Source: Chara braunii (Eukaryota; Streptophyta; Charophyceae; Charales; Characeae). From it: DNA of 33,413 bases. Made by a program: the position numbers and the translations under genes. Position 1 is the first letter of the stretch; the number at the start of each line of letters is the position of its first letter. The notes under the pieces were generated by a model. The model was not told the DNA's origin. It saw nothing but the letters and a program-made list of their open reading frames with translations, and made no database searches. Where the stretch lies: positions 115,831 to 149,243 of the forward strand of contig BFEA01000538.1 in NCBI GenBank assembly GCA_003427395.1, read 5' to 3'. Of the stretch, positions 1-9,711 are shown in pieces.

Positions 1-2
<2 letters not shown>

Positions 3-40
<38 letters not shown>
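3..40. repeat. TG dinucleotide microsatellite
   Basis: About 15 TG units run from position 3 and grade into GGGTGGGTG. It is a simple sequence repeat with no coding role visible. Confidence 0.95.
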
Positions 41-1310
41 CATCTGGGCTGGCAGAGGGCTACAGTCTGTGCTAGTAACCCAGGACTCTCAGAGTGTGGC
101 CTGAAATTTTTATTCTTTTTTCTTGAAAGTGCATGGCCGTTATGTGCTAGTTGAGAGAATGCAGAATCCAAGCTCAAATTCACTGCTCTTACGAGGGGGC
201 TGCACCGTGGGAAAGGTTTGAGGCCAGATGCTGGTGTTTTGGCTACAGTTTATTGCCTGCAGTACTGCACTGCCTGCACTTCAATGGAAAAATTTCCTAG
301 AATTAAATAATCATTCTATAGTAAAATTACAATCTAAATTTTAAATTTTCATTCCATCTTTAAAAAATTCATTCCAATTTTAAAATTTTTCATCTTACTT
401 GCAAACTTTCATTCCAAAAATAGGGTATCCCTTCTTATTTGGAATGCATGCTAGAGATGAAATGAAAGTCTGGATGAGTTCATGAATTATTTTAATTGGA
501 CCGTCATTCTAAGTAAGGATTTTCAGTCATAAATAGGTTAATCCAATCTAAATAAGACAATATTTGTTGTAGTAGAATGAAAATTTAATTAAAACATTTC
601 ATAAAATCATCGAGACTTTCATTCCATCTTGAACAAATAGATGTAGTTGGAAGGGAAAACTCATATTTAGACGAAAACTTATCAAATAAAACTGGAAATT
701 TTAGAATTGGGCGAACATTGGAATGACAATTTATAAATATGAAGGATTTTTTTTTTATTGAATGTTTTTTCGACTTTCATTTCTCGTGGGAATTTTTCTG
801 TTGTTAGGAGTTGTACCTCACTTTTGGCTTCATTCTGGCAACTAAGAGAGTGAAAGACTCTTTCTAAGAGAGGTAGGATCACTACTGACGAAAAATTAAA
901 TTGTTTCTTTCTAGACAGAATCTTACGGGGAGTCATGCTGGCACTAACGTTGAACCTTGACATGGGGTATGTGAGTAGGGTGAATCTATGTTTCTCTTAC
1001 TGTTATTGTTTGTCCATACTACAAATCAGACAGTCCAGTTACGGGGTGGGACTCTCGAGTCTGGCATGAAGACCATACTAACAGGCGACAGTCTCCTAGA
1101 ATGATTTATAGACCAAACTCTGCAGCACAGCAAACATTAAACATTGTAGTTGGTCTGTTTGTTTTCTCAGACAGAAGACTGTATCGGTGGATGTCCTCCA
1201 ACAGACATTGGGGATGCAAAGACGCAGTGTGATCTATGGATTGATGACAATTGTTTTTATAATTGTTGAATGCATATGTCTTATTTTTTCAATGTGTTGC
1301 AAGTTGTTGA
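41..1310. other. AT-rich stretch without a supported gene
   Basis: No convincing exon is visible. Between about 340 and 730 the heptamer CATTCCA, or its complement TGGAATG, recurs at least six times in degenerate AT-rich sequence, which suggests an eroded short repeat. Near 1161-1170 there is a good splice-acceptor-like tract (GTTTTCTCAG). An upstream exon of the gene that begins by 1368 may start there, but the frame after it soon meets stops, so no exon is called. Confidence 0.5.
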
Positions 1311-1367
1311 CTAAAGAGCCCACAACAAAGCTGCGGAATTCCCAGAAAAGGATTCACAAGTGTCAGC

Positions 1368-3209
1368 ATGGAGGACCTGATAAAGCCGATGACTTTTTCT
1401 GATGTCATGCAAGTTATTCAAATTTGGAATTATCTTCCACGTGGAATGCCTAACTTGTATGCCGACATCACTCATGTGATGAACTCTCGATACCATTCTT
1501 GGAAAGAGAAGAACTATGAGCAACATACAGTTCGAGCTGTGATAGAGATGTTAAATTCTCACAGTCCGAGTCTTTTTCGAAACCCGATCCTTGGTGCTGA
1601 CCATGCGCTTCACGTTGCTCATTGTGAATATGTGTTTTTGCCAAGCATCGAATTATGTCTTCATTGTAAGGCACCCCTTGTTTCAAACACACAACACCTG
1701 TTGCCATTTTTCTATCCAATGCAAGGAATTCCTGGAAGGGGTAGAATTTATGAGAAAAAATATGTTTCATGTTCAATTGATAATTCTTATACTTATTACA
1801 GTTTAGCGAATGGTGAGCGCAGATTTTACGAGACAGGGCAGGAGGAGTCAAGTTGGTCTCAGGTGAACTCAAAGATTGTGATCAGCGTTTCACTTCTTCG
1901 TCAGTATGATGAACTGTTGTAAGTTTTCTATGCGACAACTATGATTCGGTGGAAAAAAGACACCTTTTGCATGTTTCTTGACTTGCCTCACCCATGTTTT
2001 TTTTTTTTTTTTTTTTTTCCTTTGATTTTTCTTTTTGATTTTTTTTTTTTTGCATCCTTGTGCTCCTGTTAATCTTGTGGCGGCAAAACTCAAAAAAAGA
2101 TAATATTTTCAATTGCAACTATAATAAAGAGAAATTGGACAAAGAAAGAAGAAATTAGAATGGAAGTAAAAGAAGAGGATGAACACCAGCAAAGGACCAA
2201 CAGTACAGATCGGACTGTGTGCGAGATCCATCTCTCTATGGTCATGTTTTGAGTTGCATTGAATTTATTTTTTTGGAAATGTTGAAGTGGTGTCTTGTCT
2301 TTCAATGTGAAGTTGCCATATTGCTTCACCAAACGTTTTCTAACAGTGTCCACAACCACTCAGAAGAACAGACCCCCCTTTGTAATCACAGCTGACATCT
2401 GCAAGATGAGGGCAATCAGGTAGTCAATTTAGTATGTTTCGGTCTTGCAGATTTTATTAACCTGGTACAACCTATATCTTACCTATTCAGTCAAGGTTTG
2501 TCCTTGCAATGTTGTATTGAATGCAGTAGACGTGCAAGGGCTCTCTAACTCTCTATGACATTAATTCACGCAGAGCCAAAATGAAGGGACTCTTGGTAGT
2601 CTGATTTTTTTATTTTTTTATTTTTTCTCGAAAATTTTTCCTTATTCCTTTGTCCATTTTTAGCTCTGTTTTTTCCTTTTTTTTACCTGTTCTTTCTGTC
2701 TTTTTTTTTTATGACCCTGTGAACAGAGCATTTTTCAGTGCTAAAGAAAACTGTAATAGCAGGGAAGAATACCTAGGCTGTCACAAAGTGACAAATCTCT
2801 GACAAAAGGATTTAGATGCAAAAATATTCAGTCGTTTATTTTGGAGGAACCATTTATCTGACTTTTTTTTTAGTTTTTCAAGTTTGTAATACTCCATAAT
2901 GTTTTTGACGGATTGTTTAATTAATGTCTTTTTTGTGTGTGTTTGTCATACAGGTATCAAACTCGTTCTGACTTTGCAACATCAGTTGAAATTCACAATG
3001 AAAGAGAAAAGTTGACAAGGTTTTTGCGTTTGAATGATCTAGAAGGAAACATTGCACAACACAAACAAACACAACGATACTGTTTAAATCGACAGAGATT
3101 TGAAGAGGCATATTTTCGATGGAGGGTGTGTTTGTTTCTTCAACAACATGCTCAACATCTTATCCCACATCTGAACTATGTGATGCCATATGATTATATA
3201 TTGGCATAG
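1368..3209 (+). CDS. Two-exon gene fragment with a CxC5-like domain (KDZ-transposon type)
   Basis: Exon 1 is 1368-1918 and exon 2 is 2954-3209. The donor at 1919 reads GTAAGT and the acceptor ends in CATACAG at 2953. Splicing in phase 2 keeps the frame open and removes the TAA that would otherwise end exon 1. The frame is open back to 1311, so the ATG at 1368 is only the first methionine. The protein has LCLHC near residue 100, then YVSC about 40 residues later, then YTYYS and GERRFYE, then a helical segment continued in exon 2 and a segment containing RFEEAYFRW. This order resembles the CxC5 cysteine-cluster domain found beside KDZ (Kyakuja-Dileera-Zisupton) transposases. It is recognised by pattern only. 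The downstream cysteine pair is incomplete and no DDE transposase follows, so this is probably a detached or truncated transposon gene. Confidence 0.5.
1997..2051. repeat. Poly(T)-rich tract in the intron
   Basis: A run of about 22 T is followed by T-rich sequence and a second run of about 12 T. It lies inside the proposed 1035-bp intron (1919-2953) of the CxC5-like gene. No function can be assigned. Confidence 0.85.
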
Positions 3210-3590
3210 GTTTGTATATTATTCATCCAATCTCTTGTGTTCAGGAGTGCCTTCTAGTTATTTGATTTTTTTCGTTGATAATTACTGTTTTTAAAAACCT
3301 AAATTGAGAAAAGAACTAAGTTAGCACAATTGTCTAGTCTTGTTTTTATTATTATTATTATTTTTTTTTATCTCTAAGCTAATTAGAATGGTCTGCGACC
3401 ACCTATGTAGTGACAAAAAAAAATAAAAAAAAAAAAAATATATATATATATATATAAAATATAAAAGTCTAAAAAATATTATAATTTCAATGTGACCCTG
3501 AAGCAAAAGTTATTTGATTTATTTTTCTGTATAATATTAGTTTTTTTTCAGTTTTTTTTATTTTTTTTCTATTTTTTTTGTGCTGGGACC
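3210..3590. other. AT-rich gap with A, T and TA runs
   Basis: No gene is seen. It holds poly(T) around 3361-3369, an A run at about 3415-3438 and a short TA microsatellite at 3439-3456. It separates the CxC5-like gene from the foldback repeats. Confidence 0.7.
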
Positions 3591-3593
3591 TTC

Positions 3594-3866
3594 CCTGGTC
3601 CTTGCATAGCTGGGCCACCCAGGTGAACAAGGTCACCCGTGACCAGGGCAGCCTGGTATATATAANTTTTAACTCCACAGTTTGTTGCAGCTCGTACGGT
3701 TGTTGAATGGCTGCCCATTGGCATGCCAGAAGCAGAGCATCGGGCAACAGAAAAAATGCAGACCGAAGTTGTTTTAATAGTCCTTTTTTTGTTTCGCTTC
3801 GGTTGTTCAGGAGCTTGACCAGGACTTCGCCCAGACCTGGTCCAACCGGGCTATGCAGGCAAGTCT
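3594..3866. repeat. Short imperfect inverted repeat (possible MITE)
   Basis: The arm at 3594-3631 contains CTTGCATAGC and CCAGGT. The arm at 3828-3866 reads on the other strand as CTTGCCTGCATAGC followed by CCAGGT. The arms are interrupted by small gaps. The ~200-bp interior holds an undetermined base at 3666 and nothing recognisably coding. A foldback or MITE remnant fits, but no target duplication was found. Confidence 0.35.
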
Positions 3867-4261
3867 AAGACAACCCAGGTGGCTCGGCTGCTAGCCTAAA
3901 AAAATAATAAAATTTTGCAATCAATATTGATGTTTTTTGTTTGTTATACATTCTATTTTTGTACCAGTATGTCGGAGGCTTTTAAAGATCAGGTTTTCAC
4001 TTTTACTAAGTTACCAGGTTGGATGTCCGGGACCTCCCCCGAGTGTCTGGTTTGTCTGATTGGACAACCGACACGAACATCCAGCCAGGGCCTTATCTCT
4101 GCACCTAGGAAAAATAGGGGAAGGGGTGCTATGGGCTTTTTGGCCGCATGGGGATTGGGTGGCAGGCAACAGGTAGTGTAGGACTGTAGGATGGGACNGC
4201 TGCACCTACTTCTCCTGCACTGGCCACCAACAACATCACTATCCCAGTGTGGTCTGCAGCT

Positions 4262-5177
4262 CTACCCTTCCCAACAATGGTCGGGCCACCAGGTGAATCT
4301 GACAGTTCCTCTTATAGCGTTAATTGCCATTCACCAGGCTCTCCCTTGACCACGTCGATGGCAAAATTTTTTCGAAGTCGATGGCCTGGATGAACTGTTG
4401 ACCTAAATGTATTGTGTCCCAGTTGGTTGCATCTCATCTACGACCGTGGTTGACTAATGGAAGACCTTGACTTTGAGCCTACTATTCCTGTGCTGAGTCT
4501 GACTCTTGATTTCCCAAGAGTCAACTGTCTGGCGTGGGGGTACTGGACACAACTTTTGACTCACGGCATGGTACCCCTTGACCTAGGACTTTTCTCAGCA
4601 CTTTTTGAGACTGTGGACGAAACTTTTGAGCCCTGAAACTGGGCTTTGACCAAAAGCCACACCCCCTACTTTTATCTCTGCGGATTTAAAGTGACTTTCA
4701 ACTTTGATTTTCTAATTTTAAATTGGAAAGAAACTCATTGTTTGCAGCATTCGTTTTTTATAAATCAAATAAAATGCAATATTTCAAATCCGCATAGACA
4801 TAGACTAGGGTCGTAACTTTTCGTCTTTCTTCAGGACTCGAAAGTCGCAGGGTCAACAAGTACTCTTGAAAAGTCGAGAGTTAGACCCAACTAAGGAAAA
4901 GTAGACTTAGAGATTTCCCAGCAGTCGACCACGGCCACAGATCTAGTGCACAATCAAAGCCTATGTCCATTTGTTCCAGAAGTTTCTATGGCACTTTGGG
5001 TCCTGGAACACTGAGACCTACAACAAATTTGGGCTCCCTATATCGAAAAAACTCCACCATTGGAGGAGGCAAGCTAAGCCAGGCCTTGGCCAGTCAATGC
5101 TAAAAAAAAGTGGTCAACACCAGTATTCATTATGTCTTGCACATGCTGGTGGCCAGGCCGCTGCTGGGAAGGGTAGG
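4262..5177. repeat. Large imperfect foldback (~0.9 kb inverted repeat)
   Basis: The left arm, about 4262-4690, matches the reverse complement of about 4770-5177 in order along its length. Outermost, CTACCCTTCCCAACAATGG pairs with CTACCCTTCCCAGCAGCGG. Further in, TTTTTTCGA near 4365 matches the same word from about 5045. CCGTGGTTGACT near 4443 matches CCGTGGTCGACT from about 4930. ACTTTTGAGCCCTGAA near 4625 matches ACTTTCGAGTCCTGAA from about 4840. Near the centre, TCTGCGGATTT matches TATGCGGATTT. Many mismatches and small indels show age. It could be a foldback or MITE-like DNA element, or an inverted duplication able to give hairpin RNA. No ORF inside is credible. Confidence 0.65.
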
Positions 5178-5395
5178 GAAGGGAGAAGAGGCTGATGCCA
5201 GAGAGAGGAAGTCAACAACAACCTTTGAAGAGAAAGAGGGGGGCAGCCAAAGCTAGGAAGGGCGCCTGACGCCATAGCTGTAGCTTAGTAGACGAAGTGT
5301 GAGGAAGAGGGTGATCAGATCTTCTGAGGAGGCAGAGAGAGAGTGCGAGACTTACGTTGCCTTACCTGTGCATTGGTGATACTGGTGTCGAGCGC
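5178..5395. other. Purine-rich spacer
   Basis: G/A-rich sequence with no ORF, between the large foldback and the minus-strand LTR. Nothing else is seen. Confidence 0.5.
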
Positions 5396-6288
5396 ATCAG
5401 CCCTCGTGTGAACGAGGGCCCTCCCGGCTATGTCACGCAGGAGTTAAAACAAAACAAAATCAAGAGGCAACTTAGGACAATGCATAAATAATCCCGCGAA
5501 CCACCGAGACGGACGAGGTTGCATTGTCCTTTCGCCGCTCTAGCCGGGTGCGCCAGCTATACATCCCTCGGTCCCCTACGACAGGATAGGTTTTCGCGGG
5601 GCACAACTAACTTTCCCTAAGGGGCTGTCACCACCCTTAGGGGCGTATCCCTACCGAGCTACCGACCCACGTGCGAAAGCTTTTACATGCAATTGCAGAG
5701 GTAGGTCAGCCGAGGGCGTTTGCTTACTCGCTGGAGTATAGGTACGCTTGGTTAACGCCAAGTGGACCCGAACGTTGTCCGTTCCCGAGGGCGTTGACCT
5801 CCTCGGTACGAACGAGCGTCGGTCGACTAGGACGGCCTCAGCGAAACGTGAACCGAGTGTATAATCCTAGTCCCTTTATAATCCCCTACTCATGAATAAA
5901 ACCAATACATGAACACCATTTCAACTTGATGAGATGGTCTGCCAAGGTTATCATTTCCTGCCTACTTGACCGAAGAGACAATTATACTACCGTCCAAAGA
6001 CGGAAGATCCGTCGCGCACAGCCTTTACAAGTAAATACCGCAGGTACCATGCAGATCAACAAGTGACTTGGCTCGTGGTCGATGTTTGAACTCCCGGTTC
6101 AACCATTTTGTCGTACCGCATACATCTACTCGGAGGAGCGACTGACAATTCTGTCGGTCGATTTGTCCCCCTAGGCAATAATTACTCTCTCCGTTCCACG
6201 AATGACGAAGTACCCATCCCCGACACCAGATGCTTGGCATGGAAATGTTTCATCTCTTGATACTTCTCCCTCGCCCTTTTGCTCAACA
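5396..6288 (-). mobile_element. Minus-strand LTR, solo or truncated (Ty3/gypsy)
   Basis: Read on the minus strand, this aligns in order with the plus-strand LTR at 22425-23203. Shared words include GTCCTAGTCGACCGACG (complement near 5822-5838; direct copy near 22777), GGTAGCTCGG, GGATACGCCC, GGTGACAGC, CTCCTGCGTGAC and GATGCGCTCGACA at the end. Both copies begin TGTTGAG and end in CA, so the boundaries are inferred from comparison. On the minus strand a TATA-like word (ATTATAAAGG) lies near 5875. No primer binding site follows the 3' end, no clear polypurine tract precedes the 5' end, and the 5-bp flanks (ACTGG and GCTTC) differ. It may be a solo LTR with eroded target duplication or a recombination product. 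Confidence 0.65.
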
Positions 6289-6338
6289 GCTTCTCAGGTG
6301 TTCGATTTTTATTTTGCTCGGCTCATTCTTCAGCGATC

Positions 6339-6386
6339 GATTACCCCTCAATGCATAAGGATGATAGTGCCATCATCGGGGTAATC
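6339..6386. repeat. Two-tier perfect stem-loop
   Basis: GATTACCCC (6339-6347) is complementary to GGGGTAATC (6378-6386). Inside it, GATGAT and ATCATC form a second 6-bp stem with a 6-nt loop. A 12-nt bulge lies on one side only. Function unknown. Confidence 0.6.
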
Positions 6387-6406
6387 CAGATACTATGCAT
6401 CTGGTT

Positions 6407-6476
6407 GGCCTACCTACGTAAGATTGTTGTTTTTCTTTTGTCATTATTACCCTTGTAGACTTACGTAGATGTGGCC
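6407..6476. repeat. Inverted repeat around CTACGTAAG
   Basis: The 16-bp segment at 6407-6422 (containing CTACGTAAG) is nearly the reverse complement of 6460-6476 (CTTACGTAG and GGCC). It flanks a T-rich 37-nt loop just downstream of the end of the minus-strand ORF at 6504. Confidence 0.5.
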
Positions 6477-6503
6477 ATACAAAAGAACAACTTACCACTA
6501 CAC

Positions 6504-7067
6504 CTAACTCGAGAGGGTGCGCTCAGCCATGATAAACCTGTTGGCCCTCACGGCCTCTATCCGGTCGAGTCGTGTAAGCTCCTCGTCGCCAAAAATCAAG
6601 GTGGAGACACGACCACCTCGCACGACTCAGACCTTCCGCATATCATAGAGCGAAGCTATCCGTGAGGCGAGCTTCCAAACTATGGCGTGGAACGGCTGAC
6701 GCATCCGAAACAGGTGTGTGGTCGTGGTGTCCTTAATCCGGACGATGCCGTAGCGCTCCCCGGATAGGGTAATTTTGACGCTCACAATGACCCGAGAGAG
6801 GCATTGCAGGCTGCTCGCGCGATGGAAGTACAAGGTGTATCCATGAACTTCGTCCGAAAGTCGGGCCACATTGGCGCGAACATCCGTGCACGAGTCAGGA
6901 AAGAATCCCTGCCCATCGCTGAGCAGGCCGATAAAACCAATCCAGCGTGTGGGCGCTCCATCTCAAACCAGTAATAATCGCTCCGCTCGCAGGATCAGCT
7001 CCTCGTCCGTAGTGTCGCGAATCAGTAGATATCTGGCCTGAGTGAGGTCTCGCCGTCCACTAGGCAT
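6504..7067 (-). pseudogene. Unrecognised ORF with two internal TGA codons
   Basis: From an ATG at 7067-7065, directly preceded by CAG, one frame stays open to a TAG at 6506-6504, except for TGA at 6965-6963 (codon 35) and TGA at 6629-6627. The 187-codon product would be mixed alpha/beta in composition, with no signal peptide or membrane segment. No family is recognised. It follows the 167-residue ORF at 7594-7091 after a 23-nt gap. Both ORFs have the hexapeptide VRANRF near the C-terminal end, and both ATGs follow CAG. The two TGA codons would fit CGA-to-TGA decay. A spliced or truncated arrangement is also possible, since the sequence before the ATG (CTTCTTCGGTGTGCAG) resembles a splice acceptor. 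Confidence 0.4.
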
Positions 7068-7090
7068 CTGCACACCGAAGAAGCCACCAG

Positions 7091-7594
7091 TTAGAAGAGG
7101 TGCTCGTAAATTTCACAAGCCTCGTCATAGAACGCGGTGACGTCGAAACGTTCCGAGCGAATGATATTAAATCTATTCGCTCGGACCCGTCTCACGTGAT
7201 GAAGGAGGCCGAACGGACCTTGCAAATCGTTCAAATGGAGTACAATATGGAGGAACATCCCCCTAACCTCAGGAATGTTCTCTAATCCCGGACAGTCCTC
7301 GCGAACCACAACTAGGTTTATGTCTCCATAATCTCGTGATGGATTAGGAGGTGCAAAATCATATCGCACAATATGTTGGCCTGGCTCAACCAAGAAAACA
7401 TAACTCCGCGGTGGTTTTCTCACGCTTCCGTCCCAGAATCGCGGCGCATCCCGTTCCGAGTAAAGTTCAAGTGGGTTGTACACCAGCCTTCCTTTCCGTA
7501 TCATGCCGGCGTGTGATCGTGTCTGCACCACTAACCAATTAGCCGCCGCCTCGCGTGTGCTGAACAATCGGAGAATCACTGTCTCCGCAAGCAT
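7091..7594 (-). CDS. Uncharacterised 167-residue protein
   Basis: The ORF runs from an ATG at 7594 (context TTCAGATG) to a TAA at 7091. The composition looks protein-like, without low-complexity sequence, with a central segment containing DINLVVVRED and a C-terminal segment with VRANRF. No family is recognised, and no signal peptide or membrane helix is seen. It lies upstream, on the same strand, of a second unrecognised ORF (7067-6504), and both sit just beyond an LTR of the same strand. They could be cargo of an element or a captured host gene. The CAG directly before the ATG may be a splice acceptor, in which case the true N-terminus is further upstream. Confidence 0.45.
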   Translation of the reverse strand: MLAETVILRLFSTREAAANWLVVQTRSHAGMIRKGRLVYNPLELYSERDAPRFWDGSVRKPPRSYVFLVEPGQHIVRYDFAPPNPSRDYGDINLVVVREDCPGLENIPEVRGMFLHIVLHLNDLQGPFGLLHHVRRVRANRFNIIRSERFDVTAFYDEACEIYEHLF

Positions 7595-7670
7595 CTGAAC
7601 GACGAAGCGGTAACTCTTGTCAAAATAATACAGACATACCCACTTTCATGTTCAATCTTCACTCCCCTTT

Positions 7671-7700
7671 TCGGACCGTGATTCTTGTATCACGGTCCGA
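7671..7700. repeat. Perfect 12-bp hairpin
   Basis: TCGGACCGTGAT (7671-7682), a 6-nt loop TCTTGT, then ATCACGGTCCGA (7689-7700). It is a perfect inverted repeat about 77 bp upstream of the minus-strand ORF at 7594. It has no following T run, so a terminator reading is not favoured. Confidence 0.75.
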
Positions 7701-9069
7701 TCGCGAGAGTAGTGCCTATTTGCACTCCCGTTGACACAAGTTGAATCACGGGCAGGGCTTCTTGTAGCGCCAGCCCTCCCACACGTTGGTGGCTCCTAAA
7801 GCGGCCACCCAGCCGGGTACTAGATTCAGCCTCCCCTTTCCCTGAAAGCACGAGGAGGCGACTGCCCCTAGCTTAAGACACCCTACCCTTTAGGAAGTGG
7901 TTTGGAATACCCCTCCCCCTCGCCCGAACACATTGTTCAGGACTCAGAAGTTGGGCTGGATCCACCGCAACAGCATGGTATCCCCCCGCAAAAGCGGTCC
8001 GCTCCGAGTCGATAACAGGGCCGGCCCCTAAGGCAACGAACCCCCGCCTCAGATGCCTCCTAGAGAGAAGAAGCCAAGACCCTAGGTGCAGACGACCTCT
8101 CTATGCCTCCCCGACTAAGGGTCGACTTAAACGAATTGAGAAGAGAAAGAAATAAAATATTTTGGACGGGCATAGAAGGAAAGTGGTCGTTCGGGATAGA
8201 ATGGGGAAATCCTTGGGAAGATACTAAGGTATTCCCTTGTCTTCTTTTCTTTTAATTTTCCCACGGCCTTCGTTCTTTCGACACCCGTCCGTTCGCACTT
8301 CCATTATTATTTTTTTTCCCCTCTTTTCCGTCACATGCATTTAGGTTGAGTGGGAGAGAGGTAAGCATCCCCATTATTATCTCGAGCAAATAATGTTGAT
8401 TCCTTCTCACATGCATCTCCCAACCTACCTGCACAATCAGGAAAAGAAACAACCCAGAGATTCATTCATCCCCAAAACAAGTCAGCCCTTTCTTCACACG
8501 CATGACATCACACTCTTACTCTACCTTTTCCCCTGAATTCAAAGCAAGGTCATGCAAGGTGTGGGTTCACGCGGGTGTGCAAAGGAACTGAGTCGCACTG
8601 ACCTTGAGTGATTTTTATGAGGGCTCGCTCAAGAAAGCCAAATATCTTCACAAAACATTCGGTCGCACCACTCTCGTTATGGCCGCTCACAAGGACGAGT
8701 CACACCCTCCTTCAAACGCCGCCGCTGACTCAGGCGCCGCTCACCAACACAGAAGCGAGCTTGCCGTTGAGGAGAGTGCCCCACTCTCAAATCCCACAGC
8801 ATCAATGTCACACCTTCCACCAAAACAACGCCGATTCAACCCACCAAATACCAAGTCAGACCAGCACCTGCCTGCCGCAATACTTGGTGGTCCCGAACCC
8901 AATCCCCGCTTACTCGGTATGCTGTAAAAAAATAACAACGGCCTCAACAATTCTTACAAGTGCCACGTGCCGTAACGCCTTCAACGAGACGATCGCCACA
9001 CCCTTTCTATTTCAAAGTGCACTTCCCCCTTGGCGGTACCGTCCCTGCGGCAACGTCCAATCCCGCTTC
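7701..9069. other. No supported gene; C-rich then mixed sequence
   Basis: 7750-8110 is C-rich. 8604-8927 and 8608-9075 are two overlapping plus-strand open frames of Ser/Pro/Thr-rich composition. Because both frames are open over the same C-rich DNA, neither is called. An organellar origin for 7750-8250 was considered but nothing diagnostic was seen. Confidence 0.4.
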
Positions 9070-9279
9070 TCGTAATCCTGTGCAAAATACTGTTGCCACA
9101 TAATCCAGCAGCACCCTCGCCGTACCGCCAAGAAAATCGGTGCTGCCGCTGCCAGAATTCGGCAGCGCTTCCGCTGTACCGCCAAGAATACCAGCGCTGC
9201 CGCCGCACAATTTTGGCAGCTCTCTCGCTGTTCTGGCAAGAATACCCGTTGCCGCACGGCCCAATCCAACAGCAGCCTT
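9070..9279. repeat. Degenerate ~54-bp minisatellite
   Basis: About three and a half copies of a 54-55 bp unit occur, with clear copies starting near 9117, 9172 and 9226. Each contains a version of CCGCCAAGAATACC followed by GCTGCCG and GGCAGC. A weaker partial copy lies at 9070-9116. The unit opens frames on both strands, which accounts for the many overlapping ORFs here. Confidence 0.55.
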
Positions 9280-9373
9280 ACGGCTATGGCTCCTCCACAA
9301 CTTGCAGCACAGCACAAGAGGTGAGGCAAGAAGCTCCCAGCCTCTAGCTATGGCTGCCTCCTCCTCCCTCCAA

Positions 9374-9711
9374 GTGTTTCTGCAGACCTCCAGCACTTCG
9401 CCTCATCACACCGGCACCCAGCCAGCCAGCATCTACTCAAGTAGAATGCCCCAGCAGCATTGCCACAAGTGTGAGGCTGCTGGGTGGCACGCTAGCTTTT
9501 ATAATTGGCTGAAGGATGAGGGCCTGTCTCTTATACACATCTAGATGTGTATAAGAGACAGGTGTTTCTGCAGACCTCCAGCACTTCGCCTCATCACACC
9601 GGCACCCAGCCAGCCAGCATCTACTCAAGTAGAATGCCCCAGCAGCATTGCCACAAGTGTGAGGCTGCTGGGTGGCACGCTAGCTTTTATAATTGGCTGA
9701 AGGATGAGGGC
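9374..9711. other. Artefactual 150-bp duplication around an adapter
   Basis: 9374-9523 and 9562-9711 appear identical over 150 bp by eye. Each begins GTGTTTCTGCAG and ends GGATGAGGGC, and only a 38-bp synthetic sequence lies between them. The 150-bp length suggests read length. The duplication is best explained as an assembly error, not as genomic tandem repeat. Confidence 0.9.
9524..9561. other. Nextera mate-pair junction adapter (sequencing artefact)
   Basis: CTGTCTCTTATACACATCT (9524-9542) is followed directly by its reverse complement AGATGTGTATAAGAGACAG (9543-9561). These 19-bp sequences are the Tn5 mosaic end used in Nextera tagmentation. Two head-to-head copies are the circularisation junction of mate-pair libraries. 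ORFs crossing it give the well-known spurious peptides containing SYTHLDVYKRQ and MYKRQ. Confidence 0.98.

Noticed and set aside
4971-5195. 74-codon ORF in the right foldback arm
   Set aside because: It lies in repeat DNA and has no protein features.
5671-5895. 74-codon ORF inside the LTR
   Set aside because: It is antisense to the LTR and explained by it.
5396-6288. Target-site duplication of the minus-strand LTR
   Set aside because: The flanks ACTGG and GCTTC do not match.
7750-8250. Organelle DNA insertion
   Set aside because: Composition suggested it, but no organelle gene or rRNA motif was found.
8604-9075. Two plus-strand ORFs rich in Ser, Pro and Thr
   Set aside because: They overlap in two frames over C-rich DNA, and no domain is recognised.
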